Source: Aquimarina sp. Aq78
GTDB taxonomy: Bacteria > Bacteroidota > Bacteroidia > Flavobacteriales > Flavobacteriaceae
Length of the DNA: 64,000 nucleotides
Reading direction: 5' to 3'
NCBI RefSeq assembly: GCF_900299525.1
Contig: NZ_OMKA01000003.1
Span: 186,001 to 250,000 of the forward strand
Of this stretch, positions 6,777 to 15,367 are shown one piece after another (position 1 is the stretch's first letter; each line of letters starts with the position of its first letter). The notes beneath the pieces were generated by a model. That model worked only from the letters and a program-made list of their open reading frames with translations, had not been told where the DNA came from and did not search any database. Made by a program: the position numbers and the translations under genes.

Positions 6777-7361
6777 TTGAAAGCCAAACAAACATATCTT
6801 AAAGGAAAATCCGTATTCATTGTTTCTTTACTTGTAATTGGAACTACAATATTGACGGTATATTTGACCGATATAAATTACAATCGAAATTTAACTTCTA
6901 ATCTTTATTTATCATTAGGAGTTATTGCTTCTATTCTTTTTTTCTTTATGACTTATGGTCTATATAAAGGTATTGGACTAATTGATAACTTCCCTAAGTT
7001 TAGGAATTTTAAAAGTGGTGATTATATCGCAGATTCTGGAACAGTTCCTGATTTCGATTTACCTGATATTGATGTTGGAGATGAAATTGGAGGTTTAATT
7101 TTATCAATACTTTTATGGATTGGAATGACTATTTTATTTATTTTCTTGTTAATCGTTTTAGAAGCTATTTTCTGGTTTTCAATTTTCATAATACTAGCAA
7201 TGTTATACTGGATCTTTTTTAGAGCTTTAAAATTCGTTTTTAGCAAATCAATAAATACTAAAGAAAACATTGGAATCTCGGTTGTTTATGCTCTGACTTA
7301 TACTACTCTATATACTGGATGGATATTTGGAATTGTATACTTAACCCAAATAATAAAATAA
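6777..7361 (+). CDS. Five-helix membrane protein, TTG start
   Basis: 194 aa with about five membrane helices (residues 12-31, 41-66, 108-130, 132-158, 167-192) and an acidic, Gly-rich loop (PDFDLPDIDVGDEIGG) after the second. I do not recognise the family. The start is TTG at 6777. It is supported by the leader AAAATAAAATT, which is identical to the one before the ATG at 4537 and at the same distance from a GTT boundary. Only the start codon differs. Function unknown; single gene in a cassette-like slot. Confidence 0.6.
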   Translation: MKAKQTYLKGKSVFIVSLLVIGTTILTVYLTDINYNRNLTSNLYLSLGVIASILFFFMTYGLYKGIGLIDNFPKFRNFKSGDYIADSGTVPDFDLPDIDVGDEIGGLILSILLWIGMTILFIFLLIVLEAIFWFSIFIILAMLYWIFFRALKFVFSKSINTKENIGISVVYALTYTTLYTGWIFGIVYLTQIIK

Positions 7362-7562
7362 AAAGCGAGTACCTAACATTATATATAAAACCTGAGTAAT
7401 CTAGTGTTAGATTTAAAGGTTATTTCCTTTTGTAATAGCGCTAAATTTTATAAGTTTAATAAGAAATAAAAATAGATTTAGAAGGGTCAATTGGCTTAGG
7501 TATATCACTCTTTTTTAGACATATATATTTAACACTAGGCTTTATTAAGAAAAAGGGTGAAA

Positions 7563-8336
7563 ATGGAACAGTTAATCGATTTAAATACAGAAAACATATC
7601 CACAGAACATATATGCTGTGCAATATCTGATAAGAAATGTTCTGATAGCTATCAAGCGAAAAAAGATTGGTTGACTAAAGAATTCAATAACGGATATGTA
7701 TTTAGGCGAATTAATGAAAGAGCGAAAGTATTTATAGAATATGGCCCTGCCGAAAATTCATGGATTCCAATTAAAGCACCTAATTACTTGAATATTAATT
7801 GCTTTTGGGTGTCTGGAAAATTCAAAAAGAATGGATATGGAAAAGAACTTCTAAAAACAGCAATTGAAGATGCTAAGAGTCAAGGAAAAGATGGTTTAGT
7901 GACAGTTGTAGGAACTAAGAAATTTCATTTTATGAGTGATACAAAATGGTTTCTAAAACAAGAATTTGAAGAAGTTGAAAGAATTTCAAGTGGATTTAGT
8001 CTTTTAGTAAAAAAAATAAATCCAAAAGCAGAATTACCAAAATTTAATGAATCTGTGAAAAGTGGGGAATGTTCTGAAAAAAATGGAATCGTAGTTTATT
8101 ATTCTAACCGTTGCCCTTTTGCAGAATTCCATGCAAAAAACTCTTTAATTGAGACTGCTAAAAACAGGAAGCTTCCATTAAAAATAATTAAATTAGAAAC
8201 CATGAAACAGGCTCAATCTGCTCCAAGTCCAGCAACTATTTTTAGTCTTTTTTATAACGGAAAATTTATGACAACAGATATTAGTGTGTGTATGGACACG
8301 AGGTATGATAAAGTAATGAACAAAATATTAGAGTAA
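7563..8336 (+). CDS. GNAT N-acetyltransferase with C-terminal YoaP domain
   Basis: 257 aa from the ATG at 7563; the GTG at 7557 falls in AAGGGTG, which looks like the ribosome site. The first part (about 1-150) is a GNAT fold, with KFKKNGYGKELLKTAIEDAKSQG near 85-107 as the acetyl-CoA loop (GYGKEL). The second part (about 170-257) begins GIVVYYSNRCPFAEFH, a thioredoxin-like start, and matches the YoaP type with its Cys-Pro and a later conserved APSPATIFSLFYNGKF. The fused arrangement is normal for YoaP-like proteins. The substrate is unknown. No neighbour shares a transcript. Confidence 0.8.
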   Translation: MEQLIDLNTENISTEHICCAISDKKCSDSYQAKKDWLTKEFNNGYVFRRINERAKVFIEYGPAENSWIPIKAPNYLNINCFWVSGKFKKNGYGKELLKTAIEDAKSQGKDGLVTVVGTKKFHFMSDTKWFLKQEFEEVERISSGFSLLVKKINPKAELPKFNESVKSGECSEKNGIVVYYSNRCPFAEFHAKNSLIETAKNRKLPLKIIKLETMKQAQSAPSPATIFSLFYNGKFMTTDISVCMDTRYDKVMNKILE

Positions 8337-8446
8337 AACGAAAATCTAATAAAAGATATAGTTCTCAAGGGTTTTGCGATTAACCCTAAGTTTAAAGCTT
8401 TAAACCAAATCCGTCAAACCTTTTGATGTAAAATTGATTTTATTTT

Positions 8447-9298
8447 ATGGTAAAACTTGAAGAAATAACAACTACTCCAACATTTTCGAATCAATTAGAA
8501 AATAAGATATTATACGCTAAGCATCATGATGATATTTCTATATCATATACATCTACTTATTCGTTAAAGTATGTTATAGAAGGAACTAAACACTATAACT
8601 TTAACAATCAAGATATTAAGATTACTAAAAATCAATATCTAATTATAAATAATAATAGTTGTATTACTACCGAAGCAAAAAAAGGAACAAAAGGATTATC
8701 TTTCTTCTTATCACCCAAGTTAATCGAAGAAATATATAAATATCATACTAGTAACACATCACAACTTGAATTTCTTGAAGTGACTCAAAAAAAATCAAGT
8801 AACCAAGTGGGGTTTTTACTAGATAAAATCACTCATCTTTATGAGTATAATCAACACGATTTCAATCGACAAATGGATAATTTATTCATTCGTATCTCTG
8901 AAGCAATTGTTCAAGAGCAGACTAATATTGACACTAAGTTTTCGGCATTAAAAATAGTTAAACACAATACAAAAAAAGAATTGTTTAAATTAATTTCGGT
9001 GACTAAAGAATATTTAAACGATAATAGTAGTGAAGACATCTCACTTGATACTATTAGTAGAGACATTGGCATCAGTAAATATTATTTACATCGATTATTT
9101 ACCGAAATTAACGGAAATACCCCACTAGCATATTTAACTTCTATTCGTTTAGTAAAAGCAAAGAACAGATTACGGTATTCTAAAGATTCTGTTTTACAAA
9201 TTGCCATCGAATGTGGTTTTGATAATACCTCTTACTTTTCTAATGTATTTAAGAAACACACAGGTTTCTCTCCTTCACAGTATAGAAAACATTTATAA
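8447..9298 (+). CDS. AraC family transcriptional regulator
   Basis: 283 aa. The first ~150 residues form a cupin-like sensor (YSLKYVIEGTKHYNFNNQDIKI). Residues about 190-283 hold the double helix-turn-helix of the AraC/XylS family: ISLDTISRDIGISKYYLHRLFTE, then VLQIAIECGFDNTSYFSNVFKKHTGFSPSQYRK, the second being the family signature. It likely activates a nearby or unlinked gene in answer to a small molecule. The next gene is 70 bp downstream on the same strand and may be its target or partner. Confidence 0.9.
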   Translation: MVKLEEITTTPTFSNQLENKILYAKHHDDISISYTSTYSLKYVIEGTKHYNFNNQDIKITKNQYLIINNNSCITTEAKKGTKGLSFFLSPKLIEEIYKYHTSNTSQLEFLEVTQKKSSNQVGFLLDKITHLYEYNQHDFNRQMDNLFIRISEAIVQEQTNIDTKFSALKIVKHNTKKELFKLISVTKEYLNDNSSEDISLDTISRDIGISKYYLHRLFTEINGNTPLAYLTSIRLVKAKNRLRYSKDSVLQIAIECGFDNTSYFSNVFKKHTGFSPSQYRKHL

Positions 9299-9367
9299 AA
9301 TCAGCAAGATTTTATAAACTCATCATACTGCTCATATCTATTTTTGTTCTTATTAAAACAAAAGCTT

Positions 9368-10090
9368 ATGTATGAAAAAATAGCTCATATAACGGATTTA
9401 CATTTAGATGAAGAATACCCATTAAAAAATGGTGTACTGGCAAGAAAACGATTCGACAATATTGTAAAAGATATAGAAGATAAGAAGATTACTCGAGTGG
9501 TCTGTACAGGAGATATTGGAGAAAACAAAGGGATCTCATATTTCTTTGAACAACTTAAAACTAAAACCTTGTCAATTACTCTAGGTAATCATGATATGTT
9601 TTCTGAAATTTCGAAACACTATAATAAAGGTGCAGATTATGATTCAGAAAAATTATACAGCAGCACTATAAAAGAGTATTTTAAATTTATATACTTAGAT
9701 TCTTCAGAAGGAGTAATTGATAAGAAACAACTGCTTTGGCTTGAAAAAGAACTTATTTCGGCTAAACCAATTATCATTTTTGTACATCATCCCATTATTG
9801 GTCTAAACCTGAAAGTTGATGAAATTGGGAAACTAAAAAACCGAGAAGATATAATCTCTCTTTTAGAAGATAGCCTCAATGAGATTACTATTTTTTGTGG
9901 ACATTATCATATAGAGAGTACTTTAATTCACAAAAACATTACTCAACATATTACCCCCGCAGTTTCTTATCAAATTGAGAAAAACTTAAATACCATAGAA
10001 ATAAACACTTCTGTCTTTGGGTACAGAATTATTGAAATAGATCAAAACAATACATCTTCAAAAATTCAGCTATTAAGGGATGCAGACTAA
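9368..10090 (+). CDS. Calcineurin-like metallophosphoesterase
   Basis: 240 aa from the ATG at 9368; the TTG at 9344 would add eight unlikely residues. All metal-site motifs are present: ITDLHLDEEY (D10, H12), CTGDIGENKG (about 49-58), LGNHDMF (about 75-81), FVHHPIIG (about 137) and FCGHYHIES (about 185). This is the layout of cytosolic 3',5'-cAMP phosphodiesterase (CpdA)-like and related phosphatases, using two metal ions. The final 11 bp overlap the next gene. The substrate is not determined. Confidence 0.88.
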   Translation: MYEKIAHITDLHLDEEYPLKNGVLARKRFDNIVKDIEDKKITRVVCTGDIGENKGISYFFEQLKTKTLSITLGNHDMFSEISKHYNKGADYDSEKLYSSTIKEYFKFIYLDSSEGVIDKKQLLWLEKELISAKPIIIFVHHPIIGLNLKVDEIGKLKNREDIISLLEDSLNEITIFCGHYHIESTLIHKNITQHITPAVSYQIEKNLNTIEINTSVFGYRIIEIDQNNTSSKIQLLRDAD

Positions 10091-10295
10091 AAAACAATCA
10101 TTTATCGAAAGTTTAGTGAATGTAACTGTTGGTTTTTTTATCACCATGATTTCATTACATATCATATTTCCAATATTGGGAATAGAAAACAATTCAGGTA
10201 AAAATATAATCCTAACCATTTACTTAACTGTTTTAAGTATTTTAAGGAATTATATCTTAAGACGCTATTTTAATCGAAAACAAACGCACAATTAG
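10080..10295 (+). CDS. DUF7220-like small membrane protein
   Basis: 71 aa with two membrane helices (about 12-33 and 43-60), starting MQTKKQSFIESLVNVTVGFF and ending with a basic RNYILRRYFNRK tail. This order (KQS-x-IE-x-L-N-x-x-VG, then R-x-x-xLRR-x-F) is what I know from small phage-associated membrane proteins. It overlaps the metallophosphoesterase by 11 bp, so it is co-transcribed and probably translationally coupled. The role is unknown; the phage link suggests the pair was acquired, but no other phage gene is nearby. Confidence 0.65.
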   Translation: MQTKKQSFIESLVNVTVGFFITMISLHIIFPILGIENNSGKNIILTIYLTVLSILRNYILRRYFNRKQTHN

Positions 10296-10448
10296 ATCTA
10301 ACCTATTCCCCAATTATCAAAGCGCAGCAGAAACCTAAATGTATAAATTATATAGGTTTAAATAGTAAATATATAAGTGCGTTTTACAAATCCACACTAT
10401 CAAATTACAAAGTCATATATTTATGGCATTAGTAATACCCCAATCACA

Positions 10449-11240
10449 ATGAAAAAACACATTATTTTTATACTCTTTATTTTAATATCAACATCTATTT
10501 TTTCACAAGTACCAAAGAAATCAGAATCTGTAGCCGTAAACGGAAAAAATATATATTATGAAGTTTATGGTAAAGGCAAACCTTTGTTTCTTTTACACGG
10601 TTATACCCTTTCTTCAAAATCATGGCTACCCTATGTTAAAGATTTTGAGAAAGAATATGAAGTATACCTAATTGATTTAACCGGGCATGGAAAATCAGAT
10701 GCTTTTAAAGAAGATTTATCCATAAAATCAGTTGCCGAAGATCTTAACTCCTTAGTGCAGTATTTGAAACTGAGTAAAATTAAGGCAATTGGATTTAGTT
10801 TTGGAGGTGATATTCTTTATCAGCTTGCTTTAACAAATCCATCTTTAATAGAGTCAATGATAACAATCGGAGCAGTAGGAACCTGGACGGTCAATGATTT
10901 TCCCGAGTATCAGAAAGCTTTTACATTTGAAAACAGAGCCAATTTCCCATGGTTATTAACTAATCATGGTACAGATGATAAGATAAAAGCCTTAATGAAT
11001 CAATTTAAGAACTACACAGTCAAGATAACTAATGAAGAATTGCAAACCATAAAACCCGAGGTATTAATTATGATTGGCGATGATGATGAAGGTATGGATT
11101 TAGAAGAAGTAGCACGTGTTAAGAAAAACCTACCTAAATCTGATCTTTGGATATTACCAAACGTGGCACATGGAGCTCATGAAGGTGAGACCAAGGGTGA
11201 GTTTATAATAAAATCAAAAATATTTTTATCTAAAAAGTAA
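10449..11240 (+). CDS. Secreted alpha/beta hydrolase
   Basis: 263 aa from the ATG at 10449, which opens a clear signal peptide (MKKHIIFILFILISTSIFSQ). Upstream in-frame codons (from 10377) would bury it. The alpha/beta hydrolase fold is complete: LLHGYTLSSKSW oxyanion region (about 48-59), DLTGHGKSD (76-84), nucleophile in IGFSFGG (S117), acid in IGDDDEGMD (about 213) and catalytic His in NVAHGAHEG (about 243). It likely hydrolyses an ester or lactone in the periplasm. The next gene is 56 bp away. Confidence 0.85.
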   Translation: MKKHIIFILFILISTSIFSQVPKKSESVAVNGKNIYYEVYGKGKPLFLLHGYTLSSKSWLPYVKDFEKEYEVYLIDLTGHGKSDAFKEDLSIKSVAEDLNSLVQYLKLSKIKAIGFSFGGDILYQLALTNPSLIESMITIGAVGTWTVNDFPEYQKAFTFENRANFPWLLTNHGTDDKIKALMNQFKNYTVKITNEELQTIKPEVLIMIGDDDEGMDLEEVARVKKNLPKSDLWILPNVAHGAHEGETKGEFIIKSKIFLSKK

Positions 11241-11296
11241 AGCTATTATTTAACTCGAATTATTAATGTTACTAAATTTAGATACTACATAAAGCT

Positions 11297-11707
11297 ATGG
11301 TTTTTCAACAGATTATCAATAAAATGGTAGTACATCCTAAACGACTTTTTTTAATCGATGGTTTAGGAGCACTACTTTCTGCTTTTTTATTAGGAATTGT
11401 TTTAGTGAGACTCGAAAGCATTTTTGGAATCCCTGCAAAAGCGCTTTACATCCTTGCTTTTTTTCCTTGTGTTTTTGCGATTTATGACTTTTATTGCTAT
11501 CTAAGAGTTAAGAAAAACCAGAAGTTTTTCTTAACTGCTATTGCTTTGATGAATCTTATATATTGCTTTATTTCAATCGGTATAACGTTTCAACATCACC
11601 AAAAAATAACTGCTTTTGGTTGGGGATATATTATAGTAGAAATCATTATTCTAATTGTACTAATAAATATTGAATTAAAAACAGCATCCAAACTAACTTC
11701 TACGTAG
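11297..11707 (+). CDS. Four-helix membrane protein, unknown
   Basis: 136 aa with four predicted membrane helices (about 19-40, 49-68, 76-97, 104-124), mostly hydrophobic and with few charged residues between. The short polar N-terminus (MVFQQIINKMVVHPKR) faces the cytoplasm by the positive-inside rule. I do not recognise a named family. It follows the alpha/beta hydrolase and faces DUF4386 tail to tail. The function is unknown. Confidence 0.65.
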   Translation: MVFQQIINKMVVHPKRLFLIDGLGALLSAFLLGIVLVRLESIFGIPAKALYILAFFPCVFAIYDFYCYLRVKKNQKFFLTAIALMNLIYCFISIGITFQHHQKITAFGWGYIIVEIIILIVLINIELKTASKLTST

Positions 11708-11776
11708 CCCTCTTTACTACATATCCAATCAGTTTGAATAATTTTTGGTAACAATGTCTTTTAACATCTTTGGTAA

Positions 11777-12481
11777 TTAGGCAACACTTTCAGTTTCTAC
11801 TTTCCCATTTCGAAGTCCCATAATCAACAACCATAAACATAGTGACATCTCTCCCAGATCGGCAGGTGTAGTAATGTTTTGTAATAGTACTGAATCGGTA
11901 TCTGGGAAAAGGAAATATCTGATCACATCGATCTGATCACCAATACATCCCAACATCAACAACACACCGATAATCTTTGGAGCAAGACCCGATTTAAAAA
12001 TCATATACCCAAGTGGTAACAGATACAATCCATAAAATACCTGTGAAATAAAATAACCATTAGTATGTAGTTTTAGAAAGAATGTAACCAAGCCGTTTAT
12101 CTGATCAGTAGTAAATCCAGCCATATAATCATCTCCACTAGTTAACAACAATGGTGCGATCATTGCAAGCATCGTAACAGATAATATCGCAACAGAGATC
12201 ATAACAGACAACACCATAAGTTTAGATAGGTTTTTATTAACGTGTTTAAACACTCTTTCTAAGACTAATGGGTAGAAGAAAAAAGCAAGGATCATCACCA
12301 AATCACTAACAATTCCTAAACGGTATAACCAACCATTTTTAGCAATATTAGCTGCAGTTGTAACAGGGTCATCTGTCACAAAAATCTTCTGGCGAACAAA
12401 AAATTCTGCAAACACACCAGCTCCTATGAGAATAAGAAATACCAACCCTGCAATTCTTCCATTTTTTTGATTTGAATTCAT
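11777..12481 (-). CDS. DUF4386 domain-containing membrane protein
   Basis: 234 aa, six to seven membrane helices. It matches DUF4386 by its opening (KNGRIAGLVFLILIGAGVFAEFFVRQKI), the VYRLG-like GWLYRLGIVSDLVMI stretch near 50, and the GLYLLPLGYMIFKSGLAPKIIGVLLMLGCIG segment near 150-180. The family is widespread in Bacteroidetes and often lies beside small stress or efflux genes; its activity is not known. An ECF-sigma-type promoter (12511-12536) stands about 30 bp before the start. Confidence 0.85.
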   Translation of the reverse strand: MNSNQKNGRIAGLVFLILIGAGVFAEFFVRQKIFVTDDPVTTAANIAKNGWLYRLGIVSDLVMILAFFFYPLVLERVFKHVNKNLSKLMVLSVMISVAILSVTMLAMIAPLLLTSGDDYMAGFTTDQINGLVTFFLKLHTNGYFISQVFYGLYLLPLGYMIFKSGLAPKIIGVLLMLGCIGDQIDVIRYFLFPDTDSVLLQNITTPADLGEMSLCLWLLIMGLRNGKVETESVA

Positions 12482-12510
12482 TTCGATTCGTTTTTTGATT
12501 TATTATTGTC

Positions 12511-12536
12511 GACGATCCATTACAGATTTTGTTACA
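12511..12536 (-). promoter_or_regulatory. ECF-sigma-type promoter before DUF4386 gene
   Basis: On the - strand TGTAAC (12536-12531) is followed after exactly 16 nt by CGTC (12514-12511). AAC-N16-CGT is the standard ECF sigma layout, and TGTAAC...CGTC is common before ECF-controlled genes in this phylum. Transcription would begin near 12505, leaving a leader of about 25 nt. No ECF sigma gene is in the window. Confidence 0.55.
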
Positions 12537-12597
12537 ATAACACCTCAAAATAAGCTGTAGTTTAGTTCTTTAACGGGTTTATAGGATACACGTTTAA

Positions 12598-13227
12598 CTA
12601 CTTTGAAACTACTCTAAATCGTAAAACTGTTTTTAGTTTTTCGGCGGGTACTTTTCTAAAATCGGACAGGTAAATTTCTCTATGTACTTTAGATGGTCTA
12701 TAGAGATTTTCTTTATCGGTAAATTCTTCCATTACCTTAAAGCTTTCAGGTTCGTTGTCATAACTTCCCAAATGCATCATTTGGATACATTTACCCTCTG
12801 CTATCTTCTCAAATTTTACTTTTTCTAATAACACATGAGGCTTCTTTTTCTTTGTCTGGTCAATCATGTGTTTCGCTAATTCATCATTGATAAAGTTAGG
12901 TTGCCTGATCATTAATTTAAAAACCAGGTCATCTTTATTAATAGTACCTTCATATGCTTTCTTTGCTTCTTCAGTAATATCCCAAACGCCTTCTAGCGGG
13001 TAAACGGTATAATCAAAATATCCTTTGGGTACAGTTCCTTTTTTTAATCCCATTTTTATCCCGTATGAAACCGCATACAGTACACCAATATATTCTGAAA
13101 AGAATTCACTATTAGGATTCCCCTCTCCTTCGATAGTAAGAAACTTGTATTCGGGAATTTCAATGATTTCGGGTGTGTTTTTGGGCATATACACTCCTTT
13201 TTCTTTTTTTCTCCATTCATGTTTCAT
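12598..13227 (-). CDS. GyrI-like small-molecule-binding protein
   Basis: 209 aa, cytoplasmic. It has the GyrI/SOUL-like effector-binding fold seen as the C-terminal half of AraC- and MerR-type regulators, here as a free protein: EIPEYKFLTIEGEGNPN near 22-38, GYFDYTVYPLEGVWDI near 68-83, and KCIQMMHLGSYDNEPESF near 146-163, with the H-x-G-x-Y loop that is the family hallmark. Such stand-alone proteins bind or hydrolyse small cationic compounds. The upstream operator (13319-13334) is shared with the glyoxalase-like gene at 15996-16337. Confidence 0.8.
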   Translation of the reverse strand: MKHEWRKKEKGVYMPKNTPEIIEIPEYKFLTIEGEGNPNSEFFSEYIGVLYAVSYGIKMGLKKGTVPKGYFDYTVYPLEGVWDITEEAKKAYEGTINKDDLVFKLMIRQPNFINDELAKHMIDQTKKKKPHVLLEKVKFEKIAEGKCIQMMHLGSYDNEPESFKVMEEFTDKENLYRPSKVHREIYLSDFRKVPAEKLKTVLRFRVVSK

Positions 13228-13299
13228 AATGTATCCTCTTTTAGCATATCATTTACACTTCGAATTAACCGTAATTGGTAATATCCTAATCTTATAAAA

Positions 13300-13334
13300 C
13301 AAAAGTAAAGTGTAATGATGACAACCCTATGTCA
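13300..13334 (-). promoter_or_regulatory. Promoter plus shared palindromic operator (GyrI-like gene)
   Basis: The - strand reads TGACATAGGGTTGTCA (13334-13319; TGACA/TGTCA arms), then a short gap and TACTTTTG (13307-13300), an exact TAnnTTTG -7 box. An identical 16-bp palindrome precedes the glyoxalase/azoreductase pair at the same distance from its -7 box (16361-16395). The predicted leader to the GyrI-like start is about 65 nt. The repressor is not identified. Confidence 0.6.
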
Positions 13335-13360
13335 ACAGTATTTATATACATGATTGTATT

Positions 13361-13915
13361 TTATGTTTTCTTTTCTATGGCTTTTTCAAGGATTGATTCA
13401 ATAAACTCCTTTGCCATAGTCTCTTTCAGTTTTGCATATACTTTTTGATCTTGGTTTGCTTTTTTTGCGATTTCGAGTTTAATTTTTTGGTATGCTTCTC
13501 TTTCGTCTGTATTCTTTATCAAATAATCCCTAAACAGTATATGTCTTTGCAATTCTTTACTATGAAGCGGACAAACATAAAGGTGATGTGTGATGAAATC
13601 TAATACTTTATGTTTCTTATTCGAATTTTCTCGCTTGAAAGCCTCTCTTTCCTTTATTCCCTGGTCTCCATTGTGATAATACCCCAGTTTTTTTAATCCT
13701 TCTTTTATTGTTTCAAAAGACACGTTTTTATCGTAGATAATGTCAATATCAATAATGGGTTTTGCAGCTAAGTTCTTAACCGCTGTACTCCCCACATGTT
13801 CGATTGTAATTTCTGTATCCCAAAGGGCCTCTTTTATCACTTCTCTAATACTATTAAAATTTTGTGTCCAATCTGATTGATAGTTTTGTATCAGCATTTC
13901 TTTTTTATTGTTCAT
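13361..13915 (-). CDS. GrpB/UPF0157 family nucleotidyltransferase-fold protein
   Basis: 184 aa. It has the family markers: YQSDWTQNFNSIREVIKEAL near 14-33, IEHVGSTAVKNLAAKPIIDIDI near 38-59 (G-S-T-A with the D-I-D metal pair of a minimal nucleotidyltransferase), and LDFITHHLYVCPLHSKELQRHILFRDYL near 105-132. These proteins are cytoplasmic and occur alone or fused to CoaE; the substrate is not settled. It lies between the GyrI-like operator and the M16 gene on the same strand, 51 bp after the M16 start-side gap, with no overlap. Confidence 0.85.
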   Translation of the reverse strand: MNNKKEMLIQNYQSDWTQNFNSIREVIKEALWDTEITIEHVGSTAVKNLAAKPIIDIDIIYDKNVSFETIKEGLKKLGYYHNGDQGIKEREAFKRENSNKKHKVLDFITHHLYVCPLHSKELQRHILFRDYLIKNTDEREAYQKIKLEIAKKANQDQKVYAKLKETMAKEFIESILEKAIEKKT

Positions 13916-13966
13916 AATACATCTCCAAAATACCAGAACAAGATACTATCGAATTCATAAAAACAC

Positions 13967-15304
13967 CTATTCTTTTTTATTTGAAATAAATAATACCCTA
14001 AACGGTTTTTGTTTCAGCCATTTTTTTGCTCCTTTTTTTACATCTTCTCTGGTTAGCTGTAATTGTTTTTTGAGTCTCTTAACATAAAACCCCGGATCTC
14101 CTGTAAACAAAAAGCTTTCTCCTAACAGTTCTGTCCTACTCCATTGAAAACCTAATCGTTGTTGCATTTCTTTTATGTCATTAATTTCACTTTGTTTGGC
14201 ACCTTTCAGTTCTACTTCTGTAACTCCAGTTTCTATAAATTCGTTTACTTTATCCAAAACAAGGTTTTCTATTTGTGTACTATCTTTTACAGAAGCAAAA
14301 GTAGTGCGTATTGTGAACTGTCCTCCAAACTCATACATATCTGTAGAAACCGAAGTTTTTATAAATGATTCTGGAAAACGACTTTTATCTTTAAGACGAG
14401 TATCGAGTATACTTGTTATAAGTTTTAAAGTACTATCATCTATAGAACCCCATTTGGGTACTGCCCAAGAGAACACCATTGTTTGTACAGTATCTTTGGG
14501 GTGAGGAGCTTTCATTGTTATATTTCCTTCTACATGCTTTGCGGGTTTAATGATCTTGTGATCTTTTTCTTTTGAAGGAAGGTTCCTGAAATATGTCTCT
14601 ATTTGTTTTTTAACATCTTCAACATCAAAATTACCAACTAGAAAAAGAACTGTGTTATCTGCATATACAATTTTGTTATATCGTTCTTTAAATTCTTTTA
14701 GTTTGAAGTTCTTGTTATTTTCAATTAATCCATATCCACTACTACCATAAGGATGGTTTTTACCAAAAGTGCCTTTATAAATCGCCATCCCTCCTGGTGC
14801 GCTCCATTGTGGATTCTTGGCATTTCTATCAATTTCAGACAGTACTCTTTTTCTCTGAAATTCTATTCGCTTTTCTGTAATACGATCAGTGCCAGCCATT
14901 AATCGTCCGGCTGCCATTTCTAAAGCAAGGCCTACTCCTTTTGGTTTTACTTTTACATAAAACCGGGTATAATCTTTTTTAACCTGTGCATTACTCCCTG
15001 TTCTATAAGTTTTCAATTGAGCACGTTTAAGACTATCCATTATACCAAACGGCATCACATGTTCAAAAAAATGGGCAAAACCATACTGACTAGGTTTATC
15101 CATGCTAATTCCCTTACGAAGCCAAAATTCTACAGAAACATCTTCGACAGTAGAATCGGGTTGTAATATAACATCAAGCCCGTTTTTTAATGTATACTGT
15201 TCATAGTTTAATAACAGTGTATCTGTTTGACCATATGAACTTAAGACAACGACAATATGAAAAAACAATGAGCAAAAAAATACCTTAGATCGTTTATTTG
15301 ACAT
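13967..15304 (-). CDS. M16 family zinc metallopeptidase (pitrilysin-like), secreted
   Basis: 445 aa from the ATG at 15304; a TTG 36 bp upstream is not needed. A signal sequence (about 1-25, ending SSYGQ) sends it to the periplasm. The inverted zinc motif HFFEH (residues 78-82) is followed by the distal Glu region RKRVLSEIDRN near 155. Two M16 half-domains fit the length. The second contains QRLGFQWSRTELLGESFLF and lacks its own HxxEH, as usual. The start codon and ribosome region form a perfect 16-bp hairpin (15302-15345), which may hold back translation. Confidence 0.88.
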   Translation of the reverse strand: MSNKRSKVFFCSLFFHIVVVLSSYGQTDTLLLNYEQYTLKNGLDVILQPDSTVEDVSVEFWLRKGISMDKPSQYGFAHFFEHVMPFGIMDSLKRAQLKTYRTGSNAQVKKDYTRFYVKVKPKGVGLALEMAAGRLMAGTDRITEKRIEFQRKRVLSEIDRNAKNPQWSAPGGMAIYKGTFGKNHPYGSSGYGLIENNKNFKLKEFKERYNKIVYADNTVLFLVGNFDVEDVKKQIETYFRNLPSKEKDHKIIKPAKHVEGNITMKAPHPKDTVQTMVFSWAVPKWGSIDDSTLKLITSILDTRLKDKSRFPESFIKTSVSTDMYEFGGQFTIRTTFASVKDSTQIENLVLDKVNEFIETGVTEVELKGAKQSEINDIKEMQQRLGFQWSRTELLGESFLFTGDPGFYVKRLKKQLQLTREDVKKGAKKWLKQKPFRVLFISNKKE

Positions 15305-15345
15305 AATTGAAAGTTTTATATATAGATTAAAAACTTTCAATTATG
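15302..15345 (-). promoter_or_regulatory. Start-codon-sequestering hairpin of the M16 gene
   Basis: Perfect 16-bp arms (15302-15317 and 15330-15345) around a 12-nt AT-rich loop. In the transcript the 3' arm ends with the AUG of the peptidase and holds the likely ribosome site (GAAAG lies in the opposite arm). The 5' arm is its exact complement, beginning CAU. Folded, the start codon would be hidden. An RNA switch, thermometer or DNA operator are all possible. Confidence 0.55.
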
Positions 15346-15367
15346 TTACACCAAGCCAGATAATGGT

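Noticed and set aside
7371-7414. CCTAACA...TGTTAG pair after the five-helix membrane gene
   Set aside because: It resembles the other spacer ends, but the arms are only six bases and no GTT boundary is seen near the next start; too weak to list as an element.
10331-10359. AAACCTA/TAGGTTT inverted repeat before the alpha/beta hydrolase
   Set aside because: Seven A/T-rich bases with a 15-nt loop, no second copy and no clear position relative to a promoter.
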